This document shows positions 25,754-33,589 of a DNA stretch of 64,000 nucleotides, piece after piece. Made by a program: the position numbers and the translations under genes. Numbering within the stretch: the stretch's first letter is position 1; each line of letters begins with the position of its first letter. Origin of the DNA: Pseudomonas asiatica (GTDB lineage: Bacteria > Pseudomonadota > Gammaproteobacteria > Pseudomonadales > Pseudomonadaceae); NCBI RefSeq assembly GCF_040214835.1, contig NZ_CP157874.1, positions 373,001-437,000 of the forward strand. Reading direction: 5' to 3'. Below the pieces are notes generated by a model. It saw nothing but the letters and a program-made list of their open reading frames with translations. It made no database searches and had not been told where the DNA came from.

Positions 25754-28189
25754 TCAGAACTTGTAATTGACACTGGCCACCACGTTGCGCTCGTCGCCGT
25801 AGTAGCAGTAGTACCCGTCACAGGTAGACAAGTAGTCCTTGTTGAACAGGTTCTTCGCATCCACGGCTACGGTCACTCCCTTGAGGGTGCTGTTCAGGCG
25901 GCCCAGGTCGTAGTGCACCGATGCGTCGTAGACGGTGTAGGACCCCACATGGCCCCAATCGGTGTTAGTGGTATTACCGTAGGTGTCGCCCACGTAGCGC
26001 ACGCCAACGCCGACCCCAAACCCATCCAGTGGTCCGCTGTGCCAGGTGTAGTCAGCCCAGGCAGTGGCCTGGTTGCGCGGCACCTGCGCCATGCGCTTGC
26101 CTTTCTCGTCACTGGTGCCTTTGATGATTTCGCTGTCGTTGTAGGTGTACGAGCCCACCAGTTTGAGGTTCTCGGTCACATCCGAGGTAGCCTCCAGCTC
26201 CAGGCCTTTGACACGCACTTCGCCAACCTGGCGGGTTACACCACCCTCGGTCACAGACATGTTCTCCTGCGTCAGGTCGAACACAGCAGCGGTGAACAGG
26301 CTATTGCTGCCTGGAGGCTGGTACTTGATGCCCAGTTCGTATTGCTTGCCTTCGGTCGGTTTGAAGGCATCGGTGCTGTTGACGGTGGAGCCGGTGGCGG
26401 CCTGGAACGACTCGGCATAGGAGATGTAAGGCGTCAGGCCGTTATCGAATACATAGCTGAGTGCTGCGTTACCACTGAATTTCTTGTCGCGTTGGGTGTT
26501 GGTGGCATCGCCTTGGTTGTGGAAGGTGGTGCCGGTGTGCACCCAGTCCTCACGGCCACCAAGGGTCAGGCGCCAGTTGTCCAGGGCCATCTGGTCCTGG
26601 ATATACAGGCCGGTCTGCTGGGTTTTCTGGTCGTAGTCGTACATGTCGAAGTACTGAACGTTCGAGAAATCCTGACCGTAGATTGGGTTGTGGATATTGC
26701 TCGGTGGCACACCAGCCGAGCCCCAGCGCCAGCGGGCATTGCTGTCCGAGCGCTGGTGGTCGAGACCCAGCAGCAGGGTATGGGCAACCTGGCCGGTCTG
26801 GAAGTCGGCCTGGAAGTTGTTGTCCAGGGCGAACTGGGAGATGTCCTCCTCGACGATACCGGCGGTGCGTTGCACGGTGCCATCGGCGCTGACAGCTTCG
26901 TCCGGGCCGGCTGGCCAGATCGAGCCACCGGCGGTAATGCCCTTGAAGTCCAGTTCGTTACGCGCGTAGCGCAGGTTCTGACGGAACTGCCAGGTATCGT
27001 TCAGGCGGGTCTCGAACGCATAGCCCAGGTGGTAGTAGGTGCGGTCGTAGGACTCCCAATCCGGGTCGCCCAGGTTCTTGTGGTGCGAAATCTTGCCTGC
27101 GGGGCTATCCAGCTTGGTGCCTTGCAGTGGCAGGAACTGGCCGGTGATGCCGGTGTCATCGCGGGTGTACTGGCTGATGAACGTCAGCTTGGTATCGTCG
27201 TTGATGTTCCAGGTCAGGCTGGGCGCGATGTTGTAGCGCTTGTCCGGGATGTGGTCTACCGGCGCACCGCTGTCACGCACGGTGCCGCTCACTCGGTACA
27301 GGAACTGGCCTGCATCGTCGAGCTTGCCGGTGCTGTCGAAGTTGATCTGCTTGTGGTTATTGCTGCCAACCTGGGCTTCGACTTCGTGGCTGCTTTCCAA
27401 TTGCGGCCGACGGCTGGTCATGTCCAGCAGGCCGCCTGGTGGAGTCTGGCCGTAGACCGAAGAAGCCGGGCCGCGCAGCACGGCGATGCGCTCCAGGTTC
27501 CAGGGTTCGATCTTGGGGGTGGCGTAGTTGCCCTTGGGCAATGGCAGGCCATCGAGGAACTGGGTAGGCTCAAAACCACGTACCAGCAACCAGTCGCTGC
27601 GCGAGTCGGAGCCATAGCCGCTGCTTTGCACGCCAGCGGTGTAGCGAAGGGCATCGTTCAGGCTGAGCACCGGCCGGTCTTCCATCTGCTGGCGGGTGAT
27701 CACGCTTACCGAGCGGGGGAGTTCAGCGATCGCGGTGTCGGTCTTGGTGCCAGCTGCTGTCCGGGTCGCGGTGTAACCCTCTACCGGCCCCCAGGCGCTT
27801 TCATAGTTGGAAGTGGCATTGATCGCAGTCTCCGGCAACGCCAGTGTCCCTTCCGGCGTAGCCACCAGGCTGTAGCTGCCCACGCTGCTTTGCTGCAGCT
27901 GCAGGCCGGTGCCGCGCAGGGCGGCCTGCAGGGCACCAAGGCCATCGTACTGCCCGCTCACCGGGGCCGAGGTGCGGCCGCTGACCAGTGCCGGGTCGAT
28001 GGCCAGAGTGATGCCGGCCTGGCTGGCGATCTGGTTGAGGGTGGTGGCCAGCGGGGCGCTGGGCAGGTCGTAGGCGCGCTGAGCGGATTGCTCGGCGGCG
28101 AACAGGGCAGGGCTGGCCAATGGCGCGGCCACGGCGATGGCCAAGGCCATCAGGCTGGGGCGCAGGATACGATCAACAGCACGGGACAT
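25754..28189 (-). CDS. TonB-dependent siderophore receptor with signalling domain
   Basis: The 811-residue outer-membrane protein starts at the ATG at 28189 (GAGGAG seven bases upstream). It has a signal peptide (about residues 1-32), then a secretin/TonB N-terminal domain (YDLPSAPLATTLNQIASQAG to about residue 110). That domain contacts a FecR-type anti-sigma factor. The plug follows (ELPRSVSVITRQQMEDRP) and then the beta-barrel, which ends in VASVNYKF with the terminal Phe needed for outer-membrane insertion. It resembles hydroxamate or ferrioxamine receptors, but the ligand cannot be fixed from sequence. With the FecR and ECF genes upstream it forms a cell-surface signalling system. Confidence 0.93.
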   Translation of the reverse strand: MSRAVDRILRPSLMALAIAVAAPLASPALFAAEQSAQRAYDLPSAPLATTLNQIASQAGITLAIDPALVSGRTSAPVSGQYDGLGALQAALRGTGLQLQQSSVGSYSLVATPEGTLALPETAINATSNYESAWGPVEGYTATRTAAGTKTDTAIAELPRSVSVITRQQMEDRPVLSLNDALRYTAGVQSSGYGSDSRSDWLLVRGFEPTQFLDGLPLPKGNYATPKIEPWNLERIAVLRGPASSVYGQTPPGGLLDMTSRRPQLESSHEVEAQVGSNNHKQINFDSTGKLDDAGQFLYRVSGTVRDSGAPVDHIPDKRYNIAPSLTWNINDDTKLTFISQYTRDDTGITGQFLPLQGTKLDSPAGKISHHKNLGDPDWESYDRTYYHLGYAFETRLNDTWQFRQNLRYARNELDFKGITAGGSIWPAGPDEAVSADGTVQRTAGIVEEDISQFALDNNFQADFQTGQVAHTLLLGLDHQRSDSNARWRWGSAGVPPSNIHNPIYGQDFSNVQYFDMYDYDQKTQQTGLYIQDQMALDNWRLTLGGREDWVHTGTTFHNQGDATNTQRDKKFSGNAALSYVFDNGLTPYISYAESFQAATGSTVNSTDAFKPTEGKQYELGIKYQPPGSNSLFTAAVFDLTQENMSVTEGGVTRQVGEVRVKGLELEATSDVTENLKLVGSYTYNDSEIIKGTSDEKGKRMAQVPRNQATAWADYTWHSGPLDGFGVGVGVRYVGDTYGNTTNTDWGHVGSYTVYDASVHYDLGRLNSTLKGVTVAVDAKNLFNKDYLSTCDGYYCYYGDERNVVASVNYKF

Positions 28190-28264
28190 GCAGCGGCTCC
28201 TCGACGGATAAGTGCTTTCTGCTTCCTTGCCGAGCGAGATTTGAAAAGTGACAGGGCGAATCTG

Positions 28265-28284
28265 AAATAAATTGAGAATTATTT
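28265..28284. promoter_or_regulatory. Possible Fur or ECF promoter site before TonB receptor
   Basis: An AT-rich near-palindrome (AAATAAATTGAGAATTATTT) lies 76-95 bases before the receptor ATG. It resembles a loose Fur box and stands out from GC-rich surroundings. Confidence 0.35.
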
Positions 28285-28312
28285 GAAGTTGGTTTTTGCC
28301 TGTACCGGCCCT

Positions 28313-28393
28313 TTCGCGGGTAAACCCGCTCCCACAGGGATCGCGGGGGCTTTGAGGCTGGTGCAATCCTGTGGGAGCGGGTTTACCCGCGAA
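28313..28393. repeat. REP-like inverted pair, family B
   Basis: Facing copies TTCGCGGGTAAACCCGCTCC...GAGCGGGTTTACCCGCGAA between the fecR-like gene and the receptor gene, which otherwise look like one transcription unit. Confidence 0.85.
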
Positions 28394-28408
28394 GAGGCCG
28401 GTGCAGGC

Positions 28409-29365
28409 CTACTTGGGAACGACGGTCACCCACCACGGCGTATGCCGCTCGACCTTCACCGGCAGTGCCGGCACCAGCGACGACAGCGCCAGGTCGGTGT
28501 CGGTCAGCGGGAAGCTGCCGGTCACACGCAGGTCGGCGACTTGCTCGTCCACCCCGAGGTAACCGCTGCGGTACTGGCCGAGCGTGGCCAGCAGGTCAGC
28601 CAGGCGCACGTTGTCCACCACCAGCATGCCGCGGGTCCAGGCGTCGGCACCGGCTGGCACCGTGCCGATCCGGCCAAGGCCGTTGGCGTTCATCAGCACC
28701 TGCTGGCCTTCGCGCAGCACCTGTTCGTCGCCGCTGTTCAGCGGCATGGCGGCGACCGAGGCCTGCAACACCTCCAGGCGCGTGCCGTCGTCCTCACGGC
28801 GCACCAGGAAGCGCGTGCCCAACGGGCGCAGGCGGCCATCGCCGGTGCGCACCAGCAGCGGGCGCGGGTCCTGATGGCCGGTTTCGACCGAAATCTCGCC
28901 CTGGTGCAGCACGATTACCCGCTGCTCGCCGGCGTAGTCGATATCCACGGCAGTGTGGCTGTTCAGGCTCAGCAAGGTGCCGTCTTCCAGGCGCAGGGTA
29001 CGCAGTTCGCCGGTGGCGGTACGCTGGTCGGCCAGCCAGTAGCTCGGTGCCAGCGATGGTGCGCCGACCCAGGCCAGCAGCGAGCCCAAAAGAAACATGC
29101 CGGCCAGCCCGCCGCCGACCTTGCCGATGCGTCGGCGCAGGCCGGCGCGCGATTGCAGCAGGGCCTGGCGTGCCGGGCCGGCAGCGGCGCTCACACGCTG
29201 GTCCATGGCGCCGAGCTGGCGCCAGGCGCGGGCGTGCTCCTCGCTGGCGGCATGCCAGCGCATGAATTCGCTGCGCTCGTCGGGTGTGCCGCTGCCGTTG
29301 TCGAGGCTGAGTTTCCAGGCAATGGCGGCTTCCAGCACCCGGGACGAAACCGGTGCACTGCTCAC
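28409..29365 (-). CDS. FecR-type anti-sigma factor
   Basis: A 318-residue single-pass inner-membrane protein that holds the neighbouring ECF sigma factor until the receptor signals. The N-terminal cytoplasmic domain (SRVLEAAIAWKLSLDNGSG, then EFMRWHAASEEHARAWRQL) is the sigma-binding part. A membrane helix lies near residues 88-108 (GGLAGMFLLGSLLAWVGAPS), and the periplasmic FecR domain follows (RTLRLEDGTLLSLNSHTAVD). I take the GTG at 29365 as start because it overlaps the sigma-factor stop codon (GTGA), which implies coupled translation; a start at 29395 is possible but would overlap by 34 bases. Confidence 0.9.
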   Translation of the reverse strand: MSSAPVSSRVLEAAIAWKLSLDNGSGTPDERSEFMRWHAASEEHARAWRQLGAMDQRVSAAAGPARQALLQSRAGLRRRIGKVGGGLAGMFLLGSLLAWVGAPSLAPSYWLADQRTATGELRTLRLEDGTLLSLNSHTAVDIDYAGEQRVIVLHQGEISVETGHQDPRPLLVRTGDGRLRPLGTRFLVRREDDGTRLEVLQASVAAMPLNSGDEQVLREGQQVLMNANGLGRIGTVPAGADAWTRGMLVVDNVRLADLLATLGQYRSGYLGVDEQVADLRVTGSFPLTDTDLALSSLVPALPVKVERHTPWWVTVVPK

Positions 29366-29880
29366 GTCGGCTCCCCGTACAGGGCCACGTAGCACTGGCG
29401 CATGCCCTGGGCGATGTACTGGCGCACCCGCGACACCGAAACCCCCATGCGCTCGGCGATTTCGGCATGGCTCATACCGTCCAGGCGATTGTGCAGGAAT
29501 GCTGCACGGGCCTTGCTCGACAGCTTGCCGAGCAGGCGGTCGATGGCCTTGAGGTCCTCGAGGATCAGGTGCTGCACTTCCGGGGAAGGTTGTTCGGCTT
29601 CCGGCATCAGGGCCAGTTCGGCCAGGTAGGCCTGTTCCAGCGCGGCGCGGCGGAAGTGGTCGAACATCAGGCCCTTGGCCACGGCGGCCAGGAATGCGCG
29701 GGGTTCGCGGGGCGTATCCAGTTGCTCACGGCCGAGCAGGCGCACGAAGGTGTCCTGGCTCAGGTCTTCGGCACGTTGGCGGCAGGCCATGCTGCGTTGC
29801 AGCCAGGCGAGCAGCCAGCCGCGGTGGTCGCGGTACAGCGCACCGACCAGATCGGCGTGTGGGCTCTGTGCAGAAGACAA
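29362..29880 (-). CDS. ECF sigma factor, FecI type
   Basis: A 172-residue extracytoplasmic-function sigma factor. Region 2 includes AEDLSQDTFVRLLGRE and region 4 includes the helix-turn-helix MSHAEIAERMGVSVSRVRQY. There is no region 1 or 3, as is normal for ECF factors. It should direct transcription of the downstream TonB receptor when the matching ferric siderophore binds. A Fur-like site lies just upstream, so it is probably made only in iron-poor cells. Confidence 0.93.
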   Translation of the reverse strand: MSSAQSPHADLVGALYRDHRGWLLAWLQRSMACRQRAEDLSQDTFVRLLGREQLDTPREPRAFLAAVAKGLMFDHFRRAALEQAYLAELALMPEAEQPSPEVQHLILEDLKAIDRLLGKLSSKARAAFLHNRLDGMSHAEIAERMGVSVSRVRQYIAQGMRQCYVALYGEPT

Positions 29881-29910
29881 GCAGCGTCCCCCCGGAACGA
29901 ATGCATTAAC

Positions 29911-29929
29911 TAACGATAATTATTCGCGA
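29911..29929. promoter_or_regulatory. Fur box-like site before ECF sigma gene
   Basis: TAACGATAATTATTCGCGA contains the near-palindrome CGATAATTATTCG, close to the GATAATGATAATC hexamer pattern of Fur boxes. It lies 31-49 bases before the sigma-factor start. Confidence 0.6.
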
Positions 29930-30018
29930 TTGTTGCAGAGGGGAGGGGGTGGGTGCAATGGACGCTTATCGGATGGCCATCATGGAAAAGGCAGGTGGCC
30001 GTTCAGCAACTCGGTCGT

Positions 30019-30137
30019 TGTAGGAGCGGCCTTGCGTCGCGAAAGGGCTGCATAGCAGCCCCGGCCATATCTGCGGCGAAGCTGAAAATGTGGGGCCGCT
30101 GCGCGCCCCTTTCGCGACACAAGGCCGCTCCTACAGG
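30019..30137. repeat. REP-like pair, family A, reversed order
   Basis: Here the copies are arranged outward: TGTAGGAGCGGCCTTGCGTC first and GACACAAGGCCGCTCCTACA last, with the two GC arms in the middle. Most other family-A pairs in the window have the opposite order. Confidence 0.85.
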
Positions 30138-30141
30138 ATCT

Positions 30142-30852
30142 TCACAGGCCGTGATTGTGCGCTTTCCGCCGCCGCCAGCCGCGCAGCCGCTGCTCCAGCT
30201 GCAGCGGGCTGTCCAGCTGCTGGCGCCGGGCCTGGCTGAACAGGATCAGCGCCAGCTCGGCGGTAACCAGGGCATCGGCGCTGGCATGATGGCGCTCCTC
30301 TACCTGCAGGCCAAACCGCGCCACCCAGTCATCCAGCCCGGCCTCGCGCAGCACTGTGTCGGGGTTGAGCATCGGTGCCAGCTCGGCAACATCCAGGAAG
30401 GGCGAGTGCAAGCGATAGCCCAGGCTTTCCTTCAGCGCACGGGCCAGCATGCGCTGGTCGAACGGCGCGTGGAATGCCAGCACCGGGCTATTGCCAATGA
30501 AGTCGAGCAGGTCGAGCAAGGCCTCGGCCGGGTCGCAACCGGCAGCCAGGGCACTCGGGCCCAGGCCATGGATCAGCACGCTGGCGTTGGTCTTCTGCAA
30601 AGGCCGGTGCAGGGTGCGTTCGAACTGCTGGGCAAAGTCGATGGCGCCATCCTCGATGGCCACGGCGCCAACCGACAGCACCTGGTCACGGTTGGGGTTC
30701 AGGCCGCTGGTCTCCAGGTCGAGCACCACCCAGCGCTGCTCGCGCAGGGTACACACCCCCAGGGGCGCGGCCTTGGGCAGCCGGGCCAGGCGCTGGCGCG
30801 TGGCATGGTCCAGTTCGGGCGCACTGGGGCGCAGCCAGGCGAACAGGCTCAT
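30142..30852 (-). CDS. DnaQ-like 3'-5' exonuclease
   Basis: A 236-residue DEDDh exonuclease. Motif I is VVLDLETSGLNPNRDQVLSV, motif II is LAFHAPFDQRML and motif III ends in HHASADALVTAELAL with the catalytic His and Asp. The rest is a short N-terminal extension. Such proteins resemble the epsilon proofreading subunit or the exonuclease domain of PolC, but no polymerase-binding region is evident. The ATG overlaps the stop codon of the upstream DUF294 gene by four bases, so the two are made together; this pair is widespread in pseudomonads. Confidence 0.9.
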   Translation of the reverse strand: MSLFAWLRPSAPELDHATRQRLARLPKAAPLGVCTLREQRWVVLDLETSGLNPNRDQVLSVGAVAIEDGAIDFAQQFERTLHRPLQKTNASVLIHGLGPSALAAGCDPAEALLDLLDFIGNSPVLAFHAPFDQRMLARALKESLGYRLHSPFLDVAELAPMLNPDTVLREAGLDDWVARFGLQVEERHHASADALVTAELALILFSQARRQQLDSPLQLEQRLRGWRRRKAHNHGL

Positions 30853-32786
30853 AGCTGGTACCGCAAGGCCAGGCTGCTTTGCAGGCGCTGGGCCTGGCGC
30901 AGGGACTCGCGCAGGATGCGCCGGTCCAGGTGGTTGAGGCTGTCCGGGTCCAGGCGGTTGGAATAGGGCAGGTTGTCGCGGGTCTGGCGCTGGTGCTGCT
31001 GCATGCGGGTTTGCTGGATGAAGTGGTAGGCCTCTTCATACGCTGCGCCGTCCAGTGCCTCGATCACGCCCTTGGCCACCAGCTGGCGCAGGCGTTCCAG
31101 GGTATTGCAGGCACCGATGCCGTTGGCCAGGGCCAGCAGCCGGGCACCATCGACGAAGGGCGTCAGGCCCTGGACCTTGAGGTCGAGGGTGGCGGCCTTG
31201 TCGTTGCCCTGGCGGGTCAGCACGAACTCGCGCAGGCGGCCCACCGGTGGGCGCTGACGCAGGGCGTTGTCAGCCATCATGCGCTGGAAGATGCGGTTAT
31301 CGGCCACCTGCTCGAGCAGGCCCTGGCGCAGCTGCTCGCAACCTTGCTCGTCGCCCCACACCACGCGCAGGTCGAAATAGATGCTCGAGCCCAGCAGGTT
31401 CTCCGGGCTGGCTTCACGGACAAAACCGGAAAAACGCCGCGCCCACTCACTACGCGACAGGCACAGCTCTGGGTTGCCGGCCATGACGTTGCCCTTGCAC
31501 AGGGTGAAGCCACACTGGGCCAGGCACTGGTTGATGTATTGCGCCAGCGGCAGCAGCCGTGCGCGGATGGCGTTGGCTTCGGCGCCGTCGGCGGCTTCGA
31601 AGAGGATGCCGTTGTCCTGGTCGGTGTGCAGGGTTTGTTCACGCCGCCCTTCGCTGCCAAAGCACAGCCAGCTGAACGGCACGCCCGGGTCACCGCGCTC
31701 GGCCAGCGCCAGTTCGATCACCCGGCACACGGTGTGGTCGTTGAGCAGGGTGATGATCTGGGTGATCTGCGTGGAGGACGCGCCATGGGCCAGCATGCGC
31801 TCGACCAGTTGGCTGATTTCGCCGCGCAGCGAGACCAGGGTATCCAGGCGTGGCGCATGGCGGATGGTGCGCGCCAGGTGCACCAGATCGACCCGTTGCA
31901 GGGAGAACAGGTCGCGCTCCGAAACCACACCGCACAGGCGTCGTTTTTCCACCAGGCATACGTGGGCGATATGCCGCTCGGTCATGGCCATGGCTGCGTC
32001 GAAGGCGCTGGCCTGGGGGCTGAGGTAGAATGGCTGGGCGGTCATGTGCCGCGCGATGGGCGCGCCCAGGTCGGCATCGGCCGCAGCCACCACCTGGCGC
32101 AGGTCGCGCAGGGTGAAGATACCGGTGGGGTAGCGCTGCGGGTCGACCACCACGATGCTGCCGACCTGCTGCTCGTGCATCAGCCGCACGGCGTCGCGCA
32201 GGGGCGTGTCGGGGCTGCACACCACCGGGTGGCGCATGGCCAGTTCACCCAGTGGCGTGTTCAGCGAATATTGGGTGCCGAGGGTTTCCACCGCGCGCTG
32301 GCGTACCTGCTGATTGACCTGGTCGAGCAGGCTGCTGACCCCGCGCAGGGCAAAATCCCGAAACACTTCCGACATCGAGAACACGCGGATGAACGCGGCC
32401 TTGTTCAGCTGCAGGCAGAAGGTGTCCTCACCGGCCAGGTGCTCGGTACGGGTCGCTCGCTCGCCGAGCAGGGCAGCCAGCGGGAAGCATTCGCCGCTGG
32501 TGATTTCGAAGGTGGTCTCCACACCAGGCTTGACCAGGTGCTGGCGCTCACCCACCACGCGGCCCTGCTTGACGATGTAGAAGTGCTCGACCGGCCCGTC
32601 GGCAGGTTTGACGATGCTTTCGCCGCTGGCATAGAAGCGCAGCTGGCACTGTTCGACCAGGTAGGCCAGGTGGCTGTGTTCCATCTGGTTGAACGGCGGA
32701 AAACGCTGCAGGAACTGCAGGGTGCCCTGGATGTTCTGCAGCACTGCTGTCCTGCCCGCCTGGCTGTAGGCGTCCTTTTTACTCAT
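30849..32786 (-). CDS. cNMP-binding/CBS/DUF294 nucleotidyltransferase-like protein
   Basis: The 645-residue cytosolic protein has an N-terminal cyclic-nucleotide-binding domain (about 25-140). A CBS pair follows (about 175-300; MRHPVVCSPDTPLRDAVRLM and RHMTAQPFYLSPQASAFDAA). Next is the DUF294 nucleotidyltransferase-like domain with WLCFGSEGRREQTLHTDQDN (about 375-395), whose GS...D-x-D pattern is intact, and then a helical C-terminal domain. It looks like a signal-sensing protein that may modify a partner by nucleotide transfer, but no target is known to me. It is coupled to the exonuclease gene and divergent from the receiver-protein gene. Confidence 0.88.
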   Translation of the reverse strand: MSKKDAYSQAGRTAVLQNIQGTLQFLQRFPPFNQMEHSHLAYLVEQCQLRFYASGESIVKPADGPVEHFYIVKQGRVVGERQHLVKPGVETTFEITSGECFPLAALLGERATRTEHLAGEDTFCLQLNKAAFIRVFSMSEVFRDFALRGVSSLLDQVNQQVRQRAVETLGTQYSLNTPLGELAMRHPVVCSPDTPLRDAVRLMHEQQVGSIVVVDPQRYPTGIFTLRDLRQVVAAADADLGAPIARHMTAQPFYLSPQASAFDAAMAMTERHIAHVCLVEKRRLCGVVSERDLFSLQRVDLVHLARTIRHAPRLDTLVSLRGEISQLVERMLAHGASSTQITQIITLLNDHTVCRVIELALAERGDPGVPFSWLCFGSEGRREQTLHTDQDNGILFEAADGAEANAIRARLLPLAQYINQCLAQCGFTLCKGNVMAGNPELCLSRSEWARRFSGFVREASPENLLGSSIYFDLRVVWGDEQGCEQLRQGLLEQVADNRIFQRMMADNALRQRPPVGRLREFVLTRQGNDKAATLDLKVQGLTPFVDGARLLALANGIGACNTLERLRQLVAKGVIEALDGAAYEEAYHFIQQTRMQQHQRQTRDNLPYSNRLDPDSLNHLDRRILRESLRQAQRLQSSLALRYQL

Positions 32787-32811
32787 GAAACTGACCGTAT
32801 CGCTATGCCGA

Positions 32812-32832
32812 ACTATATATATCTATATATAG
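32812..32832. promoter_or_regulatory. Alternating TA tract in divergent promoter region
   Basis: CTATATATATCTATATATAGG is an alternating pyrimidine-purine tract, close to a palindrome, 26 bases before the DUF294-protein start. Such tracts are rare in this GC-rich sequence. It offers -10-like hexamers on both strands for the two divergent genes. Confidence 0.4.
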
Positions 32833-32992
32833 GTGCCGGCCATGTTGTTCTCTGCCTCCATGGTCGGCTTGCGGCGGGGTGGTGCCCATTGGACGTAAGT
32901 CTATGAGCGCCCCTGTCAAAGACCCGACGAAAGGCCAGCCGGGTTGCGCAAGTTCTGCGGTCCTAATGCTGAAGCGGAATTTTTTTGACGAG

Positions 32993-33442
32993 ATGAGCAT
33001 GCCTGAGCAACACGACATCCTGAGCGACGCCGAGCGCGAGGCATTGGCAGTCGTAAGTGCGCCCGTGGCTGCCAAGCCGTTGGTGCTGGTGGTGGATGAC
33101 AATGCAGTGAACCGTGAGGCGCTGATCCTGTACCTGAAAAGCCGGGGGATCGACTGTGTCGGAGCGGATGGGGCCGAGGAAGCCAGGCTATACCTGCACT
33201 ACCAGCAACGAATCGGCTTGATGATCACGGATTTGCGCATGCAGCCCGAGGATGGCCTGGACCTGATCCGGCAGATTCGCGAGTCGGAACGGGCGGCGTT
33301 GTCGATCATCGTGGTGTCGGGCGACACCGATGTGAAAGAGGCGGTGGACGTGATGCACCTGGGGGTTGTGGATTTTCTGCTGAAGCCGGTCGATCTGGAC
33401 AGGCTGCTGGAGCTGGTGAAGAAAGAACTGAAGATCGAGTAG
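32993..33442 (+). CDS. Stand-alone response-regulator receiver protein
   Basis: A receiver domain of about 120 residues after a 30-residue leader, with no output domain. The phosphorylation site set is complete: the acidic pair in VLVVDDNAVNREAL, the phospho-acceptor Asp in MITDLRMQPEDG, the Ser of IIVVSGDTD and the Lys of FLLKPVDLD. The start is uncertain: ATG at 32993 and 32999 both fit, and further in-frame starts exist at 32966, 32903 and 32879 (GTG). I find no histidine kinase gene next to it. It is divergent from the DUF294 gene, but nothing in the sequence links them by function. Confidence 0.85.
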   Translation: MSMPEQHDILSDAEREALAVVSAPVAAKPLVLVVDDNAVNREALILYLKSRGIDCVGADGAEEARLYLHYQQRIGLMITDLRMQPEDGLDLIRQIRESERAALSIIVVSGDTDVKEAVDVMHLGVVDFLLKPVDLDRLLELVKKELKIE

Positions 33443-33451
33443 TGCAGGAGT

Positions 33452-33574
33452 GGGGCTGCTTTGCAGCCCTTTCGCGACACAAGGCCGCTCCTACAAGTAC
33501 TGCGCCAGACCTCAGCCTTGCGCGGTACCTGTAGGAGCGGCCTTGTGTCGCGAAAGGGCCGCAAAGCGGCCCCC
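33452..33574. repeat. REP-like inverted pair, family A
   Basis: Two facing family-A copies in the convergent gap between the receiver gene and glcB, ending about 16 bases before the glcB stop codon. Confidence 0.85.
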
Positions 33575-33589
33575 TGTCGCAGATGTCGC

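Noticed and set aside
24602..28270. A 1222-codon open frame on the plus strand opposite the TonB receptor and PepSY genes
   Set aside because: It mirrors well-recognised genes on the other strand, reads through an intergenic repeat, and has the His/Gln/Ala/Val-rich composition typical of antisense frames in GC-rich DNA.
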